Of a stretch of 64,000 nucleotides of DNA, positions 53,567 through 61,423 are shown one piece after another. The notes under the pieces were generated by a model, which had not been told where the DNA came from, searched no databases, and saw nothing but the letters and a program-made list of their open reading frames with translations. The stretch lies in the NCBI GenBank assembly GCA_016787345.1, contig JAEUUU010000021.1:26029-90028 (forward strand). Reading direction: 5' to 3'. Position 1 is the stretch's first letter. Every line of letters starts with the position of its first letter. The stretch comes from Saprospiraceae bacterium (lineage in GTDB: Bacteria > Bacteroidota > Bacteroidia > Chitinophagales > Saprospiraceae). The position numbers and the translations under genes are program-made.

Positions 53567-55933
53567 TCAAAACTCCACCCGATAACTCAACACCGGAATC
53601 AGCGGCGTCTGATAAAAATATTTGATCTCCTCTTTTTCCGGGTCGTAAAACCGGTCAAACACGTTTTTCCGGTTGGTCGTATTCTGTATGTCGAGCGACA
53701 AGGTAGTGGTGAGGCGCTCGTAGTTGCGTTTCAGGCGGAAACCGACGTCGAGCCTGAAATAACCGGGCATCTGGTCGGAATAGGCCCGTGAAAGGTCGTA
53801 GACGGCCTCTCCCGCCAGGCGCGAAGCTTCCAGATCGATCGGCGTGGAGCGCAGGCCGCCCATCTGCACCAGTTTCAGGTTGAAACCCAGCACCCGGTTT
53901 TTGCCGCGCCGTTCCAGGGTCCATTCCTTGCCGGCCGTCAGCGTATTGGCAAAACGCCCGTCGAAGCGGGAGGAGCGCCATACCCCGGCATTGTCGCGGT
54001 ATTCCGATTTGTAGGTCGACGACGACAACAGGAAGTACAAGCCCCGGGTGAGGAATTTCTCTACAGTAAGTTCCAGACCGTAGTTGCGGCCCAGGCCGTC
54101 GTTGATCAAAGGTTTGTAAACGAAGCCGTCCACGTTGTTGAGCATGGAAAAGGTATTGCCTGCCTCCCGGCTGACCGGCGCATCGAAGATCGACTGGTAA
54201 TACGTTTCCACTTTGAAACGCATGTTGCCGGGCAGGCTTTGGTCGAAACTCAATACAAAATGGTGCGCCCTGGTCAGATCGAGATCTGGATTCAGGTCGC
54301 GGCCGTCCGAATCCTGTACGTAGTAAACGCCCAGGGGTTGCATCTGCGAATGAAGCCCATAGCCCAGACTGATCGATTGACGGGGCGACAACGCGTATTT
54401 CAAAGCGGCGCGCGGCTCGACCGACTGCTGAGCGTTGAGCGGCACGTGGAAACTATGCAGACCCGCGTTCAACGTGAGGTGATCGGTCGGGCGGAGTTGC
54501 CATTGCGCAAATGCATTCACGGTGGTCGTACGGCCGCTGTTGTCGAGTTCCTTGCGCAGAAATTCGAAATCATCGTCCCATTCATACTGGGCAAAATCGA
54601 AGTTCAGCACATTGACGTAGACGCCGGCGCGCAATACGTTCCGGGCGTTGAATTTGTGGTTCAGGACCGATGAAACCGTCCATTTGGTTTGCGAAAAATC
54701 CTGATCCTGAATCCGTCGGGCGCTGTAATCCGGCTGGTATTCATCCAGTTGAAAACCGTTTTTCATGCCGGAAAATGCCGCAATAGTCTTGACGTAGGTA
54801 TTGCTGCCCCAAATCTTGCTATGGGTCAGCCCGACGATTCCGGTATTGGCCAGATAGGTGTTGGGGTATTTTTTCCAAAACTCCTCCTGCCAGCGGATGC
54901 TGTCGGTTATTCCCGGTATTTCCTGGCTGCTCAGGCCGCCCATGCCGAACAAGGTAAAGGTTCCCGCTTTGCCGGCCGGCATCCAGACGTTGAAAGAGAG
55001 GTCCTGAAAATCCGTCTGGCCGTCGCCGATATTTACCCCCATCCGGCTGAGCAGCGAGAGCGTGGAATACCGGTAGTTCACCAAAAAAGAGCCCGTTTGT
55101 TTGCCTATACGGAATGGTCCTTCGACAGCGGCATCGAGGCCCAAAACGCCTGCCTGGAGAGTGCCTTCAAATTTTTCACTGTTGCCCTTGCGCAGTCGCA
55201 GGTCGAATACGCCCGACAGGGCGTTGCCGTATTCGGCGGCGAAAGCGCCGGTCATAAAGTCGGAATTGGCCAACAACTGCGCGCTCAGGATGGAAATACC
55301 GCCCCCCGATGAGCCAACTGCCGAAAAGTGGTTGGGGTTTGGAATATCAACGCCTTCCATGCGCCACAGCAGGCCGTTGGGGGCATTGCCGCGAATCACG
55401 ATGGTGTTGTTGCCGTCGGAGCCGATCACCACGCCGGCAAAGGACGAGGCCATGCGCGCCGGATCGTTGACCGCCGCCGCGTACCGCTGGGTTTCTTCCA
55501 CGGAAAAAGTGCGGGCGCTCACGGTGGAAAATTCGTTCAGGGGCTTGTCCTTTTCCGCTCTGGCGCGGATCACTACTTCTTTGGATTCGAGCACCGATTC
55601 TTCCAGTTCGACGTTCAGTTCGAGTTCTTTACCCGAGTTGACCACCAGGTTGCTCAACACGGCTTCTTTGTACCCGAGATAACTCACCCGGATCGTCTGG
55701 CGGCCAACGGGCACGTTGTTGAGTCGGAAACGGCCGTCGGCATCGGTCATGGCGCCTTGCAGTACGGCGCCGTTTTGCGGATCGAGCAGCACCACGGTGG
55801 CGCCCACCAAAGGCGTTTTAATGTTTTTGTCCACCGCAACGCCCTTGACGGTCTGGGTCAGGTTTTGCGCCGCCAAAGGACATGCGAAGAACAGGCCGGC
55901 CAGGAGGACCGGCAACAGGATTTTGATTTTCAT
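53567..55933 (-). CDS. SusC/TonB-dependent outer-membrane receptor with regulatory-like N-domain
   Basis: A 788-aa outer-membrane protein (signal MKIKILLPVLLAGLFFACPL). A carboxypeptidase-regulatory-like domain occupies about residues 28-110 (VGATVVLLDPQNGAVL, GRFRLNNVPVG), then a plug (~130-260, IVIRGNAPNGLLWRMEGVDI) and a long beta-barrel. The barrel is shorter than many SusC proteins (~1000 aa), and no SusD gene is adjacent, so it is closer to the smaller TonB receptors. Substrate unknown. The gene is divergent from the ECF sigma unit via the GIN lipoprotein; regulation by that unit is possible. Confidence 0.88.
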   Translation of the reverse strand: MKIKILLPVLLAGLFFACPLAAQNLTQTVKGVAVDKNIKTPLVGATVVLLDPQNGAVLQGAMTDADGRFRLNNVPVGRQTIRVSYLGYKEAVLSNLVVNSGKELELNVELEESVLESKEVVIRARAEKDKPLNEFSTVSARTFSVEETQRYAAAVNDPARMASSFAGVVIGSDGNNTIVIRGNAPNGLLWRMEGVDIPNPNHFSAVGSSGGGISILSAQLLANSDFMTGAFAAEYGNALSGVFDLRLRKGNSEKFEGTLQAGVLGLDAAVEGPFRIGKQTGSFLVNYRYSTLSLLSRMGVNIGDGQTDFQDLSFNVWMPAGKAGTFTLFGMGGLSSQEIPGITDSIRWQEEFWKKYPNTYLANTGIVGLTHSKIWGSNTYVKTIAAFSGMKNGFQLDEYQPDYSARRIQDQDFSQTKWTVSSVLNHKFNARNVLRAGVYVNVLNFDFAQYEWDDDFEFLRKELDNSGRTTTVNAFAQWQLRPTDHLTLNAGLHSFHVPLNAQQSVEPRAALKYALSPRQSISLGYGLHSQMQPLGVYYVQDSDGRDLNPDLDLTRAHHFVLSFDQSLPGNMRFKVETYYQSIFDAPVSREAGNTFSMLNNVDGFVYKPLINDGLGRNYGLELTVEKFLTRGLYFLLSSSTYKSEYRDNAGVWRSSRFDGRFANTLTAGKEWTLERRGKNRVLGFNLKLVQMGGLRSTPIDLEASRLAGEAVYDLSRAYSDQMPGYFRLDVGFRLKRNYERLTTTLSLDIQNTTNRKNVFDRFYDPEKEEIKYFYQTPLIPVLSYRVEF

Positions 55934-55973
55934 AGCAATAAATAAAGGGAGGATACGAGGAAGGGAAAGGTGG

Positions 55974-56684
55974 TTAGATTTTGCGGAGGCGGCCCGAACC
56001 CGCGATCTGGCTGTTGATTTGCGGACTGCCTTTGTATTCCACATCGCCACTGCCGGAGATGGTGACGTCGAGCAGTTCGCTGGCATGGACGCGCACATTT
56101 CCGCTGCCGCTGACCGACACGTCGGCCGTCAGTACCGGGCAACCCAGGGCGTCTACGTCGCCGCTGCCCGACACGGCGCATTTGAGGTTGTCGGCGGCGC
56201 CGCTCATCCGAAGATTGCCGCTGCCCGACACCCGGGCGTTGATCTGGTTGAAATCGATGTCGAACAAGTGGATGTCGCCGCTGCCCGAAATGCCAAGTTT
56301 GAGTTGGTTGCCGCTGATCGCATCCGGCACGTCGACGTCGGCGCTGCCGTTGACTTCGAAGGCATACCAGGCCGGCGCCGACACGACGATGTGCAGGTCG
56401 TCGACATCCCATACGTCGCGGTTGAAGAAAATTTTGAGGGTGCCGTCGTTGTCGACCAGGGTTTCGAGGTAAGGCATGATGTTCTCCTCACCGGTGATTT
56501 CGAGGCGGAAAACGGAATCAACGCGCACGTCGACATCGCCGTTGACGCCGATTTCCAGGGCGTTAAAATCCTCGACCGGACGGATTTCGGTAACCAGGTC
56601 GCCGTCGCCGCGAATACCGCAGGCGCTGAACAGGAGAGTGAAAACGGCAAGCGCCGGCAGGATTTGCTTCAGATTGATTTTCAT
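55974..56684 (-). CDS. DUF2807 (GIN-domain) lipoprotein
   Basis: A 236-aa lipoprotein with a lipobox (LLFSAC, Cys near 22). The body is built of short beta-strand repeats with the pattern SGSGDI/SGSGNV (GISGSGDIHLFDIDFNQI, VSGSGNLRMSGAADN), typical of the auto-transporter-adhesin-head-like DUF2807 family. It precedes the TonB receptor gene by 40 nt on the same strand and may be co-transcribed. It resembles the C-terminal part of the PspC/GIN protein at 27075. Function unknown. Confidence 0.85.
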   Translation of the reverse strand: MKINLKQILPALAVFTLLFSACGIRGDGDLVTEIRPVEDFNALEIGVNGDVDVRVDSVFRLEITGEENIMPYLETLVDNDGTLKIFFNRDVWDVDDLHIVVSAPAWYAFEVNGSADVDVPDAISGNQLKLGISGSGDIHLFDIDFNQINARVSGSGNLRMSGAADNLKCAVSGSGDVDALGCPVLTADVSVSGSGNVRVHASELLDVTISGSGDVEYKGSPQINSQIAGSGRLRKI

Positions 56685-56784
56685 AGCTTAATTGTTGTGT
56701 CGTGTGATAAAATGTTTGGGAAAATTGCCTCGGTCAGAAGCGGTTGTTTCTGTTTTGTACCCTGTGACACCTTTCCCCCGATCC

Positions 56785-56953
56785 TACCCTTATGGGGTTT
56801 TGAATTTTTTTTCATTGGACAAAATTTTGCCAACCCTTGTCGCACTCAGGTCGCTTCAATCGGAGGAATGCCGTTTTTTAAAGGACCAAAGCCCGAAAAT
56901 TCACGACCGGTAAAAAAATCGTCGCCCGCCCATAAGGGTACGCCTTACCTTTC
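56785..56953. promoter_or_regulatory. Paired inverted 12-nt site and ECF sigma promoter in a divergent gap
   Basis: TACCCTTATGGG (56785-56796) recurs perfectly inverted as CCCATAAGGGTA (56929-56940). The second copy lies 5 nt before TACCTTTC (56946-56953), a near-consensus -7 element 24 nt upstream of the sigma factor start. In the 293-nt gap between the GIN lipoprotein and the ECF gene these are the only paired motif I see, so they are candidate operator or looping sites. Confidence 0.5.
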
Positions 56954-56977
56954 GGTGTCTAAATCTCGACCAGACGC

Positions 56978-57571
56978 GTGAAAACCTACGACGATCCGGA
57001 ACTCCCGCAAGCACTCCGCCGGGGCGACGAAGCAGCCTTCGATGCGCTGTTCCGCGCGCTCTATGCGCCGCTGTGCCGCTACGCGACCGGAATGTGCGAC
57101 GGCGATCCCGACCTGGCCGAAGATCTTGTGCAACAGGCTTTTGTAAAATTGTGGGAGCAACGCGCTCAAATCGACGTACGGCATTCGCTGCGCGCCTACC
57201 TGTACAAAATGGTGCACCACCAGGCCCTCAACCGCCTGCGGCACCTGCGTACCCGGGAGCGTTATCAGAACGAACAGCTGCGGCATCCGGAAGAGGCGAC
57301 GCAACTGGCCGACCCCGATCTGAGCCGAAAAATTCACCAGGCCCTGGAAACCCTGCCCCCGCAATGCCGACAGATCTTCGAACTCAGTCGTTTTGAAGAA
57401 CTGAAATACCGCGAAATCGCCGAACTGCTCCAGTTGTCCGTCAAAACCGTGGAAACACAAATGGGTAAAGCCCTGCGCCTGATGCGCCTGCACCTGGCCG
57501 ATTATCTGGCCCTCGGCTTTTTGTTGTTCTGCCAGTTTGCACAATGGAAAGCCGTTTGCGAATACCTTTAA
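56978..57571 (+). CDS. ECF RNA polymerase sigma factor
   Basis: A 197-aa ECF sigma factor of the FecI-like Bacteroidota group. Region 2 is about residues 22-90 (DALFRALYAPLCRYATGMCD, AEDLVQQAFVKLWEQ) and region 4 about 130-180 (TLPPQCRQIFELSRFEELKY, REIAELLQLSVKTVETQM). A GTG start at 56978 is supported by the -7 element 24 nt upstream. The FecR-type gene follows after 71 nt, a normal sigma/anti-sigma pair. The hydrophobic C-terminal tail (FLLFCQFAQWKAVCEYL) is slightly longer than usual. Confidence 0.92.
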   Translation: MKTYDDPELPQALRRGDEAAFDALFRALYAPLCRYATGMCDGDPDLAEDLVQQAFVKLWEQRAQIDVRHSLRAYLYKMVHHQALNRLRHLRTRERYQNEQLRHPEEATQLADPDLSRKIHQALETLPPQCRQIFELSRFEELKYREIAELLQLSVKTVETQMGKALRLMRLHLADYLALGFLLFCQFAQWKAVCEYL

Positions 57572-57603
57572 AACCAATGCACACATAACCCATTTATCCA
57601 TCT

Positions 57604-57640
57604 CTCGAATCCTCGAATCCTCACATCCTCGAATCCTCAA
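57604..57640. repeat. Single arm of TCGAATCC words before fecR
   Basis: TCGAATCCTCGAATCC-type octamers occur immediately before the FecR ATG. They are the inverse complement of the GAGGATTC words found at 59886-59921 downstream of the STN gene and in the loci at 23838 and 61200. There is no second arm locally. Confidence 0.8.
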
Positions 57641-57642
57641 CA

Positions 57643-58611
57643 ATGACCGACATCGATGAATTGCTCGCCCGCATCCTGAGCGGAGAAGCCGCCGAGGGCG
57701 ATTCCGCGCAGTTGGAGGCCTGGTTGGCGGCGTCGGACGACAACCGGCGCTACTTCGAGGACCTGCAACGAATATGGGCTAATGCCCAACCGGCCGCGGC
57801 AGCGCAGTTTGATCCGGAAAAAGCCCTGCAAAAAGTCAAATTTCGCCTGAACAACAGCGGCGGAAGCGCCCCCGCCAGCCGCTTCTTCCTTTGGCCCGCC
57901 GCCGCGGCCGCCGTGCTCCTGCTGAGCCTGGCCTGGTGGCTGTTCCGTTCTCCGGCCCCCCTGCCAGCCGTCGAAATCGCTGCCGGCAACGCCGTTCGCA
58001 GCGATACCCTGGCCGACCGCTCGGTGATCGTGCTCAACAAAACCAGCACCCTCCGCCTGGCCGAAGGCTACAACCGCCGCGAACGCCGTATGCGCCTTTC
58101 CGGCGAGGCGCGTTTTGCGGTACAGCCCGACAAGGAAAAACCCTTCATAGTAGAAGTAGAAGCCCTGGAAGTGCGCGTGGTGGGCACCGAATTCACCGTC
58201 GATGCCTTGAGCACACCCGGCGCCACCACGGTGACCGTTGCCTCGGGTATCGTCGAACTCCGGGCCGGCGGCCAAACGCTGCGCCTCCTGGCCGGCGAAC
58301 AAGCGCATTACCTGCAAACCAACGGAACACTGGAAAAAATCGCCCGACCCGACCCCAATGCCGCCGCCTGGTTCGACCTGATCTTTCACTTCGACGCCAC
58401 GCCCCTGGCCGCGGTAATTCCCAGTCTTGAAAAAGCCTACGGAATCGACATCGTGCTCGAAAACAAGGAATTGGCCAACTGCAAACTGACGGCCGACTAT
58501 GTGCGCGAAAAACCCGAACGCATCCTCGAACTGATCGCCCTTTCGTTTTCGCTCGACCTGCGCCAGGAGGGCAACCGATACCTGCTCGACGGACCGGCTT
58601 GCATGGAATAA
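57643..58611 (+). CDS. FecR-family anti-sigma factor
   Basis: A 322-aa inner-membrane regulator of the preceding ECF sigma factor. An N-terminal cytoplasmic part (LLARILSGEAAEGDSAQLEA) binds sigma by family analogy; one membrane helix is at about residues 85-102. The periplasmic FecR domain (~115-205, VRSDTLADRSVIVLNKTSTL, GEARFAVQPDK) is followed by a DUF4974-type segment (~240-310, FDATPLAAVIPSLEKAYGID) resembling a secretin/TonB short N-domain. It would receive a signal from an outer-membrane receptor. An STN-domain protein follows 33 nt later. Confidence 0.9.
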   Translation: MTDIDELLARILSGEAAEGDSAQLEAWLAASDDNRRYFEDLQRIWANAQPAAAAQFDPEKALQKVKFRLNNSGGSAPASRFFLWPAAAAAVLLLSLAWWLFRSPAPLPAVEIAAGNAVRSDTLADRSVIVLNKTSTLRLAEGYNRRERRMRLSGEARFAVQPDKEKPFIVEVEALEVRVVGTEFTVDALSTPGATTVTVASGIVELRAGGQTLRLLAGEQAHYLQTNGTLEKIARPDPNAAAWFDLIFHFDATPLAAVIPSLEKAYGIDIVLENKELANCKLTADYVREKPERILELIALSFSLDLRQEGNRYLLDGPACME

Positions 58612-58614
58612 TCC

Positions 58615-58622
58615 TACCTTTA
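58615..58622 (+). promoter_or_regulatory. -7 element TACCTTTA of the STN protein gene
   Basis: TACCTTTA is one mismatch from TAnnTTTG and lies 22 nt before the ATG at 58645, directly after the FecR stop. The gene may thus have its own promoter besides read-through. Confidence 0.35.
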
Positions 58623-58644
58623 CGGCTTAATTTCACTCCCTGCC

Positions 58645-59886
58645 ATGTCCGGAAACCGCCCCCCCTTCCCCCGGCTTCTGCTGTTTGCCGCCTGCCTGGC
58701 GTTCTTTTTTCCCCAGGTACGCGCTGCTGAAATTCTCGAACGCCGGATCAGCGTTGATTTTCAAGACATTTTATTAAAAAATGCCCTCGAAGAAATCGCC
58801 CGGCAGGGCGAGTTTCAATGGTCGTACAATGCCGGCATTCTTCCCAAAGGAAAAATAGTGACGCTCCGCGCCAGTAACTGGACTGTCCGCGAAACGCTGT
58901 ACGCCTTGCTGGGCGAAGGCTATGAATTCAAATCGAGCGGCAACTACCTCATTTTGAAAAAACGCCGCCAACCCGCCGACGAACTGAGCGGCTACGTGAC
59001 CGACCCCCAAACCGGCCAGCGCCTCGCCAACGCCACCGTGTACGATCGCCGTACCCTGCGCGCCACCACTACCGACGAAAACGGCTATTACCGACTGAAA
59101 AAAACCGGCCGAAAAGCCGAGGTCGTGGTCTCCAAACTGGGTTACCGCGATACCGTCCTGCAAATCGCCTCGAACACCCCGCGTTTTCAGAAAATTGATC
59201 TGTCGACCTATACCCCTGCGCATCCAACGACCGACAAATCTCCGTTCTGGGAAACCGCCTACACCCAAACCGAACGGTTTTTCTCCGCCACGCTCGACCG
59301 CTGGAATGCCCTCAACGTACCGGATTCGTTGCACCGGCGCTTCCAGGTGTCTTTTTTGCCCTATCTGGGCACCAACCACAGCCTGAGCGGACAGGTAGAA
59401 AACGATTATTCGCTCAATATCCTGGCGGGACACTCCCGCAGGGTCCGTATGCTGGAAATCGGCGGCCTGGCCAATTTTACGCACGAATCGGTCGATGGCG
59501 TCCAGATCGGCGGTCTGTTCAATTCCGTGCGGGGCGATGTGCGGGGCGTGCAGGTCGGCGGACTCGTCAACCTGACCCGCGACACCCTGATGGGCGTACA
59601 AATCGCCGGACTGGTCAACCGGAGCCGAATCAACAGTGAACAGGCCATTCAGGTGGCGGGACTGGTGAATGCCGCCCTCTCGGGAAAAAGCGCCTTGCAG
59701 GTTGCCGGTCTGGTCAATACCGCCGACACCGTTCAAGGCGTCCAAATTTCAGGGCTGGTCAATCATGCCCGCAGCGCCAGAGGCGTCCAGGTCGGCCTGT
59801 TCAATTCGGCCCGCGAACTGAACGGCCTGCAAATCGGCCTGCTCAACCGGCACGGCCGGCGCTGGATGCCTTTGTTTAACTGGTGA
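58645..59886 (+). CDS. Exported STN plus regulatory-like domain protein with GVQIGGL solenoid, no TonB barrel
   Basis: A 413-aa exported protein. After the signal peptide, residues ~35-105 form an STN domain (RISVDFQDILLKNALEEIAR), ~113-190 a carboxypeptidase-regulatory-like domain (SGYVTDPQTGQRLANATVYD). From ~268 about nine repeats of 14-18 residues carry VQIGGLVN/VQVAGLVN, like LA_2272-type surface repeats, so likely a beta-solenoid. FecR-linked genes of this position usually encode TonB receptors with a plug and barrel; here neither is present. It may sense or bind a ligand for FecR signalling; function is inferred. Confidence 0.8.
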   Translation: MSGNRPPFPRLLLFAACLAFFFPQVRAAEILERRISVDFQDILLKNALEEIARQGEFQWSYNAGILPKGKIVTLRASNWTVRETLYALLGEGYEFKSSGNYLILKKRRQPADELSGYVTDPQTGQRLANATVYDRRTLRATTTDENGYYRLKKTGRKAEVVVSKLGYRDTVLQIASNTPRFQKIDLSTYTPAHPTTDKSPFWETAYTQTERFFSATLDRWNALNVPDSLHRRFQVSFLPYLGTNHSLSGQVENDYSLNILAGHSRRVRMLEIGGLANFTHESVDGVQIGGLFNSVRGDVRGVQVGGLVNLTRDTLMGVQIAGLVNRSRINSEQAIQVAGLVNAALSGKSALQVAGLVNTADTVQGVQISGLVNHARSARGVQVGLFNSARELNGLQIGLLNRHGRRWMPLFNW

Positions 59887-59921
59887 GGATGCGAGGATTT
59901 GAAGATTTGAGGATTCGGGGC
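59886..59921. repeat. Single arm of GAGGATnn words after the STN gene
   Basis: GAGGATGCGAGGATTTG and related octamers begin within the stop codon of the STN gene. They are the inverse complement of the arm at 57604-57640, so the two single arms enclose FecR and STN in inverted orientation. Confidence 0.8.
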
Positions 59922-59935
59922 GGCGAATTTGGGCA

Positions 59936-59943
59936 TACCTTTG
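59936..59943 (+). promoter_or_regulatory. -7 element TACCTTTG of the FtsX-type gene
   Basis: TACCTTTG matches TAnnTTTG and ends 22 nt before the GTG at 59966. Confidence 0.5.
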
Positions 59944-59965
59944 CCGCTCAACTTTTTTGCCGTTC

Positions 59966-61192
59966 GTGAACCTTTCCTTGCTTTTTGCCCGCCGGTACCT
60001 GTTTGCCAAACGCAGTACCAACGCCATCAACATCATCACGGGGATTTCCGTGGTGGGCGTGGCCATTGGCACGGCCGCATTGATCCTTGTTTTATCGGTG
60101 TTCAACGGGTTTGAAGACCTTTTGTCCAACCTGTTCGGTTATTTCAACCCGGAGATCAAGGTCACACCCGCCAAAGGCAAAACCTTTGCGCCCGACAGCC
60201 TGGTTTTGGCCCAAATCAAAGATATACCCGGGGTAGCGGTGTTGAGCGAAACCCTGGAAGAGATCGCCGTTTTTGAATACGAAGGTTCGCAGGTTTCAGG
60301 CATCCTGAAAGGCGTCGACGAAGTTTATCCGCGCGTCAACGATATCGATTCGACGCTTCGCGAGGGCGAATTCCGGCTGTTGGGCGGCGATCGCAATTTC
60401 GCCGTTTTGGGCGCCGGCATGCGCAACAAACTGAGCGTCAACATCAACAACCCATTGGCCACCCTGACCATTTACATGGCAACCGACGGCAGTTCGGACG
60501 AACTCATGCCCGGCAAACCCTTTAAAACCCGGCTGGCCTACCCTGCCGGCACCTTTGCCATTCAGCAGGAGTTCGACAGTGAATACGTGTTGAGCAACCT
60601 GCCCTTCGTGCGCGAATTGCTCGCAGCGCCGGAGGGCACGGTGTCGGCCCTCGAAATACGCTGCAAGCCCGGCGCCAATGTGCGGGCGGTAAAAACCGAA
60701 CTCGCTCAATTGCTCGGCCCCGAGGTGGTGATCAAAGACCGCTACGAACAAAACGAGGCCTTTTTCAAAGTCATGCGCCTCGAAAAATGGATGGGTTATG
60801 CCATCACTTCGCTCATGCTCATCCTCATGGCCTTCAACCTCGTGGGCGCCTTGTGGATGATCGTGCTCGACAAGCAAAAAGACATTTCCGTGTTGAAAAG
60901 TATGGGCGCCGACGACGGCATTGTCCGGCGTATTTTCCTCGGCGAGGGCCTTCTACTGACCTTTCTGGGCCTTTTTAGCGGCATTGTGCTGGCACTCGGC
61001 CTTTATGCCGCACAGAAAACCTGGGGGATCGTCACGATTCCGCAGGGCTTCCTGGTCGACAGTTACCCCATTGCCATGCGCGCTTCCGATTTTCTGCCGG
61101 TCATCGCAACGGTGCTGGGTATCGGCCTGCTGGCCTCCCTGGCGCCGGCGGCACGGGCCGCGCGGGTGCCGTCGTTTTTGCGCGAAGAATGA
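59966..61192 (+). CDS. LolC/LolE-like (FtsX family) ABC transporter permease
   Basis: A 408-aa inner-membrane permease. One N-terminal helix (INIITGISVVGVAIGTAALI), a large periplasmic domain (~45-265), and three C-terminal helices including ILMAFNLVGALWMIVLDKQK and the conserved DISVLKSMGADDGIVRRIF loop are present. This is the layout of LolC/E and MacB-type permeases, probably moving lipoproteins to the outer membrane. No ATPase is adjacent. The start is taken at GTG 59966; an upstream TTG would overlap less likely sequence. A repeat hairpin follows the stop. Confidence 0.82.
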   Translation: MNLSLLFARRYLFAKRSTNAINIITGISVVGVAIGTAALILVLSVFNGFEDLLSNLFGYFNPEIKVTPAKGKTFAPDSLVLAQIKDIPGVAVLSETLEEIAVFEYEGSQVSGILKGVDEVYPRVNDIDSTLREGEFRLLGGDRNFAVLGAGMRNKLSVNINNPLATLTIYMATDGSSDELMPGKPFKTRLAYPAGTFAIQQEFDSEYVLSNLPFVRELLAAPEGTVSALEIRCKPGANVRAVKTELAQLLGPEVVIKDRYEQNEAFFKVMRLEKWMGYAITSLMLILMAFNLVGALWMIVLDKQKDISVLKSMGADDGIVRRIFLGEGLLLTFLGLFSGIVLALGLYAAQKTWGIVTIPQGFLVDSYPIAMRASDFLPVIATVLGIGLLASLAPAARAARVPSFLREE

Positions 61193-61199
61193 TTTTTTG

Positions 61200-61423
61200 T
61201 TGAGGATTCGAGGATGCGAGGATTTGAGGATTTGAGAAAAAGGGTTGTTTTTGCTCTCGGATAGTGTTGCTGCTTGGCGCTTCGACATTCGGTGTTCGAC
61301 ATTCAGTGCTGATATTCGAAGTACTTAATAGCCGGAGGAACACCGAACTCCGAATATCGAAATGATGGGCAGCAACAACCCTTTTTCTCGAATCCTCGCA
61401 TCCTCAAATCCTCGAATCCTTTC
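61200..61423. repeat. Long inverted repeat: GAGGATnn words and two core copies
   Basis: The left arm (61200-61258) holds GAGGATTC, GAGGATGC and GAGGATTT octamers and then AAAAGGGTTGTTTTTGCTC (core, 61238 on). The right arm (61367-61423) is the inverse complement with GGCAGCAACAACCCTTTT and then the words. A second, inner inverted pair (GATATTCG near 61311 with CGAATATC near 61351, and GGTGTTCG with GAACACC) lies in the spacer. The right arm overlaps the last bases of the convergent DUF4340 gene. It is the most complete example of the family. Confidence 0.92.
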
